A DNA stretch of 16,553 nucleotides, from positions 1-16,553 of the forward strand of contig DAINMX010000138.1 in the NCBI GenBank assembly GCA_036736205.1, written 5' to 3'. This DNA is from XYA12-FULL-58-9 sp001798605 (GTDB lineage Bacteria; Myxococcota; XYA12-FULL-58-9). Each line of letters opens with the position of its first letter. Position 1 is the first letter of the stretch. Made by a program: the position numbers and the translations under genes. Positions 6,913 through 13,331 of the stretch are shown here, one piece after another. The notes beneath the pieces were generated by a model, which saw only the letters and a list, made by a program, of their open reading frames with translations, was not told the DNA's origin and did no database searches.

Positions 6913-8367
6913 ATGCGACGTCTTTGCAAAGTAACCTGCTGCCCGATATTGCCTGTCCGTTTGATGACATTGGGCCTGTGCATGATGGGGATGGCCTGCT
7001 GGGGTGGTGATCCGGAGGCCGCCTACCTTGGCGGCGACTTTTTGGTGGCCCGCAAGCACTACAATCGACAGACCTGTTCGTCCTTGTCGGGTGAACAGGT
7101 GAAGGCTTGCAACGAGAGGGCTCAGCAAATAGAGGAGGCGCTCGCAGGAGCTGCGCTCTATCTCGGGCGACGTGCCAACGACCGCATACGCCACAGTCGT
7201 CAGATTCAATTCAACCAGTACGACGAGGCCATTCGCAGCCTTGAGCTGGCTTTGAAAATCATGCCGGAGGACCATCCGACGAGGCCAGATTTTGTCATCG
7301 GCGTCGAGCGAATTGAGAAGACACGGGATTTATTGCAAAAGGAACTCGATGATCAGCTTGCCAAACTTTCCGCCATGTTGGAAACAGGGACGTATGACCC
7401 GGAGGTGTGGACAGACATCCGTTTGACCTTCGAACGGGTGCGCGTGCTCACCATCGCCATCGGCAAAAAGGACAACCGACCGCAGACGTTGGCCGCGGAG
7501 CTGGTAGAGAAGTTTCGCCGACATGGGCAATTCGAACACGCACGCATTGCCACTCAGCTTGCCGAAGCAGTCGAGACGTCAGGTCGCGCGACGCCCCGGC
7601 ACACCGACGATGAGTTGATCCTATTTGGAATCATCGACCATATGGCGCAACAACAAGAGGAAGCCCGCAAGCAGAAGATTAAAAATTTGGTCAACGAGAT
7701 GGTCGCCGCACTCGAGGCGAAGAAATCGGCAACGGCCATCAACAAAGCGCACGCCGTTCTTGATCTTGGGCCCGACGACCGGACGGCACGGCGCATGCGT
7801 GCTATCCTCTCACAGCTCGAGGGTCCGGCGGGTCAACAGAAGCGGGCGAAGGAAGCATGGCGGGTGGTCGCTCAGACACCGGCCGACGTGCAACCGGTGC
7901 CGTTTCACCAGTCAAAGGCGGCTGCCGCAAACGCGAGTGGGGGTGCGAGCAAAACAGACGATGCTCTTGCAGTCGCCGCCGCCTCCGCCACGGCGACAAC
8001 CCAAGATGCTCTTCGCAATGGCGGTGGGCCGATCGCGGAGCGCCAAACAATTGCCGAGCGGCTCAGAAACATCGTCAACCAATACGAGAAGAAGAACCTC
8101 TATGAGGCCCTCGCGGAGCTCGAGGTACTCTACCACGAATCTTCCGGACGCGAACGAAGCAAGATCGTCAAACTGCGACGCGTGTGGACTCCCGACCGCA
8201 AGCGTCTTACCGCCGACATTGTCAAAGAAGCCGACCGTTTGTTTGTCTTGATGGATGAGCGCAGCCTGAGTGAATACAGACGCGCGCAGAACCTTTCTCC
8301 TGATGGGCCGATTGCTGATCACGTCAAAGAAAGAATCGAAACCTTGCAGCGCATCCTTGGTGGATGA
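6913..8367 (+). CDS. Probable lipoprotein of unknown function with TPR-like helices
   Basis: This 484-residue protein is not one I recognise. The N-terminus has a basic start (MRRLCK), a hydrophobic stretch and a Cys at 29 (GMAC), giving a weak lipobox since Gly rather than Leu/Val is at -3. A second Cys pair (C55, C66) could form a disulfide. The rest is almost all helical and charged. Segments at 101-120 (NQYDEAIRSLELALKIMPED) and 273-304 (ATAINKAHAVLDLGPDD) look like single TPR units. An Ala/Thr/Ser-rich linker runs from about 320 to 372 and is followed by a helical C-terminal domain (376-484). ATG 6913 is the first start after an in-frame TGA at 6892 and has no clear Shine-Dalgarno. A weak TTGAAA (6805-6810) and TATATT (6831-6836) lie upstream with a 20-bp gap. 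It stands alone, divergent from the efflux operon and convergent with the cyclase. A scaffold or envelope-associated role is only a guess. Confidence 0.82.
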   Translation: MRRLCKVTCCPILPVRLMTLGLCMMGMACWGGDPEAAYLGGDFLVARKHYNRQTCSSLSGEQVKACNERAQQIEEALAGAALYLGRRANDRIRHSRQIQFNQYDEAIRSLELALKIMPEDHPTRPDFVIGVERIEKTRDLLQKELDDQLAKLSAMLETGTYDPEVWTDIRLTFERVRVLTIAIGKKDNRPQTLAAELVEKFRRHGQFEHARIATQLAEAVETSGRATPRHTDDELILFGIIDHMAQQQEEARKQKIKNLVNEMVAALEAKKSATAINKAHAVLDLGPDDRTARRMRAILSQLEGPAGQQKRAKEAWRVVAQTPADVQPVPFHQSKAAAANASGGASKTDDALAVAAASATATTQDALRNGGGPIAERQTIAERLRNIVNQYEKKNLYEALAELEVLYHESSGRERSKIVKLRRVWTPDRKRLTADIVKEADRLFVLMDERSLSEYRRAQNLSPDGPIADHVKERIETLQRILGG

Positions 8368-8441
8368 AGGCAACAATTCCCAAATGATTGGCAGAGTGGC
8401 AAGGCCTCGAGCCGAATTCTCGACTTCAGCCTGACCGGGAG

Positions 8442-10022
8442 CTACGTTGCCAAGGCCGCTGCGTCGGCGGACGTCGGCAAGCGGACGTCCTGCGACATAA
8501 GACGCTGCTCGGCTTCGGCAAACAGCTCAGCGAATTGGTTCTTGGTCAAGCGCAACACGTCACGGGCTTCTTCCGTTTGCAGCAGATCCAACAGTGTCTG
8601 GCACAAGAGATCCGTCTCGGCCTTGTCGCGATAGCCGATCACGCGATAGATGTGAACCGGATCGACAAAGCCCTTAACCTTTTGCTGGGCGGGGCCCTCG
8701 CACAGCAGGCGGTTCGCGCCTTCCACATTCAGATAGGTGAAACGGTCGATCGCCAGGCCCCCGGGTGCCGCCAATCCCTCTAGGCGTGAAGCGAGATTCA
8801 CTGTCTCGCCGATGATCGTGTAATCGAGCTTGACGCCGCGTGCACCCATGGGGCCGACGACGCAGCGGCCGGTCGCCACGGCGAAACGAAACATCAGGAT
8901 TCGACGGCTGTGGTAACGGGCAAACGCAGTGTTGGCGAGCGCCAAGAGATGTTGGGCAGCCACGTGGGTGCGCAAAGAAGAGAGCGACGCATGGGTGCTC
9001 GCGTCACCATGGAGGCCGAAATAGCACATCACCGCGTCACCCATGAACTTCTCGATGATGCCCCCGTGCTTTGCCACCAATTGGCCGAAAAGGGTGAAAT
9101 AGTCGCTCAACAGGCTGCCAATCTCGTTCGCTGTGTGAGCGTTCGACCAGTCGGTAAAACGCACACCGTCACCGAAGCCGACAGAGAGCTTGACCTCGAC
9201 AGGGCGGTCTGGAGCACGCCCTTCGAGGATCTCTTTGACCAAAGCCGGATTGCTGAAGCGGACGAAGACTCGCTGCGCCGAGCGCATCTTGAGAAAGCTC
9301 TGCGTGGCAACGCCGATCTCATCGCTGCTCTTAGGCTCGAGCGGAAAGTCGGAGTCACCGGCGGCCAAGGCTCGAGCCGCATTGCCGAGATCGACCACGG
9401 GCTTGAGCAAGCGTTGCAGGACACGTCGAGTCAAGAACACTGTAGCAAGCGAAGCAACAAAGAAAAGAATGGAGAACGAAATGAGAACGCCGCGGCGCGC
9501 TTGCGCGAACGCATGCTCGCTCAAGGTGATGACCACATAACCGAGCGTACGCTTGTCCTTTTGTCCCCACTGCACCGGCGCGGTGATGCGGGTGCCCGAG
9601 CCGCGGATGTGCACGGTTTGCATCGACGTCAGTTGCGCAAGGCCGGAAAAGCGTGAATACCGCTGCCCGACCTGCGACGGGTCTTTGGCGGCAACCACGG
9701 TCATGTCCTTGGCGACGATCAACGCGTCGGCGATTCGCGCTTCTTTGTCCACCCTCAGGCTCTGATTGAGGATGACCTGCAGCTCGCCTTCGGCGCCTGG
9801 CTTGCTGATGATGGTCACGATCGAGCCGGACAACCCGTGAGCGAGCGACTGGCCGGCGAACTCGATCTCATCCTCTACCGTACGAATGGCGACCACGTAG
9901 GCCGCCGCACCGCTCGCCAGGGTGGCGCCGAGCACCAAGAACAGAGTGACCACCACCATGCGGGTGACGAATTTTGGGCCGCGGGCAAAGGGAATCGTTT
10001 GGGTGCGCATCGGGGTGCCCAT
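8442..10022 (-). CDS. Membrane-bound class III adenylate/guanylate cyclase with HAMP domain
   Basis: This 526-residue sensor enzyme makes a cyclic nucleotide from ATP or GTP. Domain order is TM1 (about 22-46), an extracytoplasmic sensing domain (47-175), TM2 (178-197), HAMP (198-247) and a class III cyclase domain (about 275-460). Catalytic residues are intact: metal aspartates D285 (FGDGVRFT) and D329 (KFMGDAVM), purine-selecting K325 and D400 (LDYT), and transition-state N409 and R413 (NLASR). The Lys/Asp pair predicts adenylate rather than guanylate cyclase. FGDGVRFT differs from the common F-D-I-R-G-F-T form, but the Asp is kept. The residues after 465 form a short helical tail. The frame is open far upstream to 10484, but that part is antisense-like and lacks domain sense. 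ATG 10022 (or 10010) puts TM1 at a normal distance. It lies 85 bp downstream of the YbiI-like gene and is probably co-transcribed with it. Confidence 0.92.
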   Translation of the reverse strand: MGTPMRTQTIPFARGPKFVTRMVVVTLFLVLGATLASGAAAYVVAIRTVEDEIEFAGQSLAHGLSGSIVTIISKPGAEGELQVILNQSLRVDKEARIADALIVAKDMTVVAAKDPSQVGQRYSRFSGLAQLTSMQTVHIRGSGTRITAPVQWGQKDKRTLGYVVITLSEHAFAQARRGVLISFSILFFVASLATVFLTRRVLQRLLKPVVDLGNAARALAAGDSDFPLEPKSSDEIGVATQSFLKMRSAQRVFVRFSNPALVKEILEGRAPDRPVEVKLSVGFGDGVRFTDWSNAHTANEIGSLLSDYFTLFGQLVAKHGGIIEKFMGDAVMCYFGLHGDASTHASLSSLRTHVAAQHLLALANTAFARYHSRRILMFRFAVATGRCVVGPMGARGVKLDYTIIGETVNLASRLEGLAAPGGLAIDRFTYLNVEGANRLLCEGPAQQKVKGFVDPVHIYRVIGYRDKAETDLLCQTLLDLLQTEEARDVLRLTKNQFAELFAEAEQRLMSQDVRLPTSADAAALAT

Positions 10023-10040
10023 GGATGGCCCATAGCTGAT

Positions 10041-10057
10041 TTCAACCGCAGGTTGAA
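10041..10057. promoter_or_regulatory. Perfect 7-bp inverted repeat upstream of the cyclase
   Basis: TTCAACC-GCA-GGTTGAA is a perfect palindrome with a 3-nt centre, ending 19 bp before the cyclase ATG at 10022 in the 85-bp gap after the YbiI-like gene. It could be an operator, or a small hairpin affecting translation of the cyclase. There is no U-run, so a terminator is unlikely. Confidence 0.35.
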
Positions 10058-10107
10058 GGCGGTGCGGCAAGATCTGGAAGCACACCATCGGTGCTCGTGG
10101 GCTCACA

Positions 10108-10377
10108 TCAGCGCAGTTGGCTGCCCTTGCTGCCACGTCGGTTGTAGCCAACCTGGATGGTCTGTTTCCCGTCAACGATGGCTTGGCATTCGACGCACAT
10201 TTGGACTCCAGGGACCGCCCGGCGTCGAGCCTCGGGTATCGGTTCGCCACACTCGTGGCACGTCGCAAGACTGACGCGCCCTTTCGGCATGCGCCGACGG
10301 ATTTGACCAACCGCGTCATCGATGCTGGCATCGATCTGATCTTGAACGGCACCATCCTTGGCGAATCCACCGGCCAT
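10108..10377 (-). CDS. ybiI: YbiI-like DksA/TraR-type C4 zinc-finger protein
   Basis: This 89-residue protein matches E. coli YbiI, as I remember it, along almost its whole length. It shares the MA-G-A-D start, the motif C40-HE-C43 ... C61-VE-C64 that binds zinc, EPIPEARRRAVPG between the Cys pairs, and the C-terminal signature GYNRRGSKGSQLR. The family shares the zinc finger of DksA but lacks its long coiled coil, and its role is poorly known. ATG 10377 has a strong AAGGAG about 7 nt upstream. The frame is open to 10536, but the extra residues are unlike the family. It is transcribed away from the ccm operon and towards the cyclase gene, which begins 85 bp after its stop. Confidence 0.93.
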   Translation of the reverse strand: MAGGFAKDGAVQDQIDASIDDAVGQIRRRMPKGRVSLATCHECGEPIPEARRRAVPGVQMCVECQAIVDGKQTIQVGYNRRGSKGSQLR

Positions 10378-10399
10378 GTGTTTCTCCTTCTGCTGAGGA

Positions 10400-10428
10400 A
10401 ATTTAGCACAAAGCAACCACGATCTCGA
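10400..10428 (-). promoter_or_regulatory. Candidate sigma70 promoter for the YbiI-like gene
   Basis: On the minus strand TCGAGA (10428-10423) and TAAATT (10405-10400) are separated by 17 bp, and the -10 box carries an extended TGC just upstream (TGCTAAATT). This would start transcription near 10393 and leave a short leader holding the AAGGAG site of the gene at 10377. The -35 match is only 4 of 6. Confidence 0.35.
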
Positions 10429-10538
10429 AAGTGACTGGGTCCATTGACAAGAGCCACAGATATTGCGATTGCGGCCCAGCCCAAGAGTTACCATTTTCTG
10501 GTCATTGGGATTGGCATTTGACGCTGCCCTCATCATCG

Positions 10539-11246
10539 ATGGTTGTCCAACTCAACAACGTCTCAAAACGGTACGGCCGGCGCTGGGCTTTGGTTCAGCT
10601 CACTTTCGCGATCCCTGAAAAGAGCTCAGTCTTGCTAACTGGCGGCAATGGCGCTGGCAAGACCACCCTGCTTCGAATGCTGGCCACTTCCCTGAAATCT
10701 ACGCGCGGTGAAGTGCGCATCTTCGACAAGTTGTCCGGCGTTGACAATGACCTTATTCGTCCGCGCCTGGCCCTGGTCACCCATGACAGCCACCTCTATG
10801 ACGACCTCTCGGCCGAGGAGAACTTGAGCTTGGTCGGGCACTTTTTGCCTTGGGTGGATATGCGACGAATGGGTGACATTCTCGAGCGTGTCGGACTCGC
10901 TCCGCGGCGAGCGAGTGCCGTACGAGGATTCTCTGCAGGCATGCGCAGGCGCCTGTGCATGGGGCGAATGCTGTTGGTTGAGCCTGAGCTCGTTCTCCTC
11001 GATGAACCTTTTGGCCAGCTCGACCCTCCCGGTGTCGCACTTGTGGAGGAGATCATCCGCGAAGTGCAACAGAAACAGGTCACCTTGGTCATGTCGACGC
11101 ACGATGTCGAGCGCGGCGAGGCTCTCTGCGATCATCATCTGCACCTCAAGTCTGGCCGAGTACTCCGTGCGGTTGAGCCATTGGGTGAGCCCGGAGAAGC
11201 CACACGGATAGCGCAAGAGCTCGAAGCGCGTGGGGGTTGGCATTGA
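10539..11246 (+). CDS. ccmA: Heme exporter ATP-binding protein CcmA
   Basis: This is the 235-residue ABC ATPase of the System I cytochrome c maturation pathway. With CcmB it powers release of holo-CcmE from the CcmCD complex. Walker A is GGNGAGKT (35-42), the ABC signature FSAGM (131-135), Walker B LVLLDEP (151-157, E156) and the H-loop STHD (H188). The THDSHLY segment (81-87) replaces the usual Q-loop, as is typical of CcmA. Length and N-terminus (MVVQLNNVSKRYG) fit the family if translation starts at ATG 10539. The frame is open back to 10431, but that part is unlike CcmA. No Shine-Dalgarno is visible before 10539, and I see no convincing promoter between 10430 and 10538. It is the first gene of the ccm operon and overlaps ccmB by 4 nt. 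Confidence 0.95.
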   Translation: MVVQLNNVSKRYGRRWALVQLTFAIPEKSSVLLTGGNGAGKTTLLRMLATSLKSTRGEVRIFDKLSGVDNDLIRPRLALVTHDSHLYDDLSAEENLSLVGHFLPWVDMRRMGDILERVGLAPRRASAVRGFSAGMRRRLCMGRMLLVEPELVLLDEPFGQLDPPGVALVEEIIREVQQKQVTLVMSTHDVERGEALCDHHLHLKSGRVLRAVEPLGEPGEATRIAQELEARGGWH

Positions 11247-11950
11247 CATCATCTTTCGCAGAGCGACGACCCGCTTCTCTGGTTGCCGGAGTACGAGCAG
11301 TTATCAACAAAGATCTGCTGCTCGAATGGCGCAGCCGGGCTAGAGTCAACGCCACCATATTCTTCGCGTTCCTCACCCTGCTGCTCTTTTTGTTCGCCGT
11401 CGGTCCTGACACCCACATCATGGCACAGAGTGCGGCGGGATATTTGTGGCTCGCGGTGCTGCTCTCGAGTGTCTTGTCGCTGGGAGAGTCCTTTCGCATG
11501 GAGGCGGAGAATGCCGCCCTCGAAGGTCTGCGACTGCTCCCCGTAGACCCCAAGGCGATGTTTTTGGGGAAGGCCATAGCCAACACCTTGTTCCTGTTTC
11601 TCTTGGCCGTCATCTTGGTGCCGGTGACCGTAGCCATGTGCGGCGTCGAGGTGCAGGGCAGCCTCATGCATGGTGTAGCAATCCTATTCTTGGGAGCGGC
11701 TGCAATCAGTGCACCAGGCACCCTCTACGCAGCCATTGCCAGTCAGGTTCGCGCCCGCGACGTGCTCTTACCGTTGTTGCTCTTCCCCGTGCTGATTCCG
11801 GCCATTATCGGTGCGGTCAAGGCTACCAAGCTTTTGTTTGCCGGTGATCCCATGGGGGATTTGGGGCGTTGGACCGCCTTGCTCATTTTTTTCAATGCCA
11901 CATATTGGCTCTTGTGCCTGCTCTTGTTTGGCCGAGTCGTGGAGGAGTGA
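11243..11950 (+). CDS. ccmB: Heme exporter permease CcmB (TTG start)
   Basis: This 235-residue inner-membrane partner of CcmA has the expected six hydrophobic segments. It has the family N-terminus (NKDLLLEWRSRARVNA) and the conserved stretch FRMEAENAALEGLRLLPVDP after TM2. No ATG suits the start. TTG at 11243 overlaps the ccmA TGA in a TTGA junction and has a GGGGG (11232-11236) 6 nt upstream, so I prefer it. Another TTG at 11237 would add two residues but leaves no room for a ribosome site. The stop is followed closely by ccmC. Confidence 0.94.
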   Translation: MTSSFAERRPASLVAGVRAVINKDLLLEWRSRARVNATIFFAFLTLLLFLFAVGPDTHIMAQSAAGYLWLAVLLSSVLSLGESFRMEAENAALEGLRLLPVDPKAMFLGKAIANTLFLFLLAVILVPVTVAMCGVEVQGSLMHGVAILFLGAAAISAPGTLYAAIASQVRARDVLLPLLLFPVLIPAIIGAVKATKLLFAGDPMGDLGRWTALLIFFNATYWLLCLLLFGRVVEE

Positions 11951-11952
11951 CG

Positions 11953-12627
11953 ATGAAAAGAGCTATCGACTTCGGCCTGCCGCTTCTCGCGATCGCAGGA
12001 ATCGTCGTCGGAGAAATCATGGGCCTGTGGATCGCCCCGGCTGAGCGCCACATGGGCGACGTCTATCGCATTATCTATGTGCACGTACCCGCCGCCTGGG
12101 TGGCCCTCTTGTCCTTCTTGATTGCCGCCGCCGCCAGCTTCACCTTCCTCTTCAAAACCAGTTGGGCCGCAGATGCCCTCGCAGAGGCCGCCGGTGAGCT
12201 TGGCGTGTTGTTTGGCACCGTGGCGTACATCCTCGGCGCGATTTGGGGCAAGGGGACGTGGGGAGTGTGGTGGACACCCGATCCCAAGCTCACCGCCATG
12301 GCGATCTTAGTTTTCGGTTTTGCCGGCTACATCGCCCTGCGGAACTTGACCGAAGAGCCCGAGCGACGAGCCGCTTGGTCAGCGGTGGTGGCGATCATCT
12401 TGGCGGCGGGGATCCCCATCGTTTGGTTCGCCGTGCGTTGGTGGGGAGGTCTGCACCAGAACCAATCAACCCGCGATTCGATGAATGCCTTCATGGGTGC
12501 AACTCTAGGAATCAATGTTTTGGCCTTCACTCTGCTCTTTGTCTGGTTTTTGCGCATGCGCTACCGGGTGGCCAAAGCGAAAATCGATGAGGAGCTCAGC
12601 GAGCCCCCGGAACAGGAGCTAGCATAA
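11953..12627 (+). CDS. ccmC: Heme lyase/handling protein CcmC
   Basis: This 224-residue six-TM protein of the heme-handling family attaches heme to CcmE in the periplasm. The tryptophan-rich WWD-type segment is WGKGTWGVWWTPD (99-111). The two heme-ligand histidines are at H44 (YVHVP) and H168 (GGLHQNQS), each next to a TM segment as in the family. ATG 11953 is 2 nt after the ccmB stop, and GGAGGAG (11941-11947) inside the end of ccmB serves as an excellent ribosome site. The gene ends in TAATG, shared with ccmD. Confidence 0.96.
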   Translation: MKRAIDFGLPLLAIAGIVVGEIMGLWIAPAERHMGDVYRIIYVHVPAAWVALLSFLIAAAASFTFLFKTSWAADALAEAAGELGVLFGTVAYILGAIWGKGTWGVWWTPDPKLTAMAILVFGFAGYIALRNLTEEPERRAAWSAVVAIILAAGIPIVWFAVRWWGGLHQNQSTRDSMNAFMGATLGINVLAFTLLFVWFLRMRYRVAKAKIDEELSEPPEQELA

Positions 12628-12752
12628 TGGATGGGACCATCGTTGGGGGGTGGGGTTATGTCATCGCGTCCTACGCAATTGCCTGGAGCCTCCTCGGACT
12701 CTACGGTTTGTCGGTTTGGCGGCGCTCGCGGTTACCTCCCACTGACAAGTGA
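12627..12752 (+). CDS. ccmD: Small heme exporter subunit CcmD
   Basis: This 41-residue single-TM protein sits between ccmC and ccmE, exactly where ccmD is expected. ATG 12627 shares its A with the ccmC TAA (TAATG), and AGGAG (12614-12618) lies 8 nt upstream. The sequence has a hydrophobic core (YVIASYAIAWSLLGLYGLSV) followed by a basic stretch (WRRSR), the normal CcmD pattern with the C-terminus in the cytoplasm. CcmD stabilises the CcmABC complex and helps release CcmE. CcmD is poorly conserved, so identification rests on position and topology. Confidence 0.85.
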   Translation: MDGTIVGGWGYVIASYAIAWSLLGLYGLSVWRRSRLPPTDK

Positions 12753-12761
12753 CAACACGAA

Positions 12762-13331
12762 ATGCAAGCAAAGCAAACAAACAAGCTGATAGCCGTGGTC
12801 GCTGTATTGACGGCGGTTGCTGTCGTCGCCGCCCTGGGACTTGGACTCATGGAAGAAAACATCGTCCCCTACTGGACGCCATCCGAGCTCCTGACGCACG
12901 TTGCCAAAGGCAAGCCGCTCGGCAGCACCGTCAGGCTCGGCGGCATGGTGCAGAAGGGGACCATGAAGTGGGACGACGAAACCTTGGTCTTGAGTTTCGC
13001 ACTCGGGGACGAGCCGGATTCCACCGGCTCGCGGGTGACCGTTGTCTCCAATGGCGTGCCACCGCAGATGTTCCGCGAGGGGATTGGCTGCATCGTTGAG
13101 GGTGCTTTCAATGGCCAAGTGTTCCACTCCAATCGGCTCATGGTCAAACACTCCAACGAATACCAGCCGCCAAAGGATCACGAAGATCCACGCAGGCTTT
13201 ACCGAACGCTGCTGCCGGAGCAGACGATGGCGCCAGGCGCCCAACCGCCTGTTGGAATTGCGCCACCGCAATCTGCGCCCGCAACTGTTGCGCCACCGCA
13301 ATCTGCGCCCGCAACTGAGGAGCAACCGTGA
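12762..13331 (+). CDS. ccmE: Heme chaperone CcmE
   Basis: This 189-residue membrane-anchored chaperone carries heme covalently bound to a histidine. One TM helix (about 9-29) is followed by the OB-fold periplasmic domain (VRLGGMVQKGTM, then SRVTVVSNGVPPQMFREG). The heme-binding motif VKHSNEYQPP has H130 and Y134, the same numbering as E. coli H130. The tail beyond about 150 is extended and Pro/Ala/Gln-rich and contains a duplicated 10-residue unit encoded by a 30-bp tandem repeat. ATG 12762 is 9 nt after ccmD and has no strong Shine-Dalgarno. The end overlaps ccmF by 4 nt (GTGA). Confidence 0.95.
   Translation: MQAKQTNKLIAVVAVLTAVAVVAALGLGLMEENIVPYWTPSELLTHVAKGKPLGSTVRLGGMVQKGTMKWDDETLVLSFALGDEPDSTGSRVTVVSNGVPPQMFREGIGCIVEGAFNGQVFHSNRLMVKHSNEYQPPKDHEDPRRLYRTLLPEQTMAPGAQPPVGIAPPQSAPATVAPPQSAPATEEQP
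13258..13317 (+). repeat. Perfect 30-bp tandem duplication in the ccmE tail
   Basis: Bases 13258-13287 and 13288-13317 are identical. In frame they encode two copies of a unit reading (I/V)APPQSAPAT. It lies in the flexible C-terminal tail of CcmE, outside the heme-binding domain. Perfect identity implies a recent slip or unequal exchange. Confidence 0.95.

Noticed and set aside
8407..8423. Hairpin TCGAG-N7-CTCGA in the convergent spacer, as a terminator
   Set aside because: The arms are only 5 bp and no T-run follows on either strand, so termination here is not supported.
8910..9656. 248-codon plus-strand open frame opposite the cyclase
   Set aside because: It is antisense to the HAMP and catalytic domains. 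It arises from the codon bias of the real gene.
10023..10484. N-terminal extension of the cyclase frame up to 10484
   Set aside because: It would overlap the YbiI-like gene on the same strand in another frame and adds about 154 residues unlike any cyclase N-terminus.
10431..10538. Longer CcmA starting at 10431
   Set aside because: The extra 36 residues do not resemble CcmA, and the family N-terminus aligns with the ATG at 10539.
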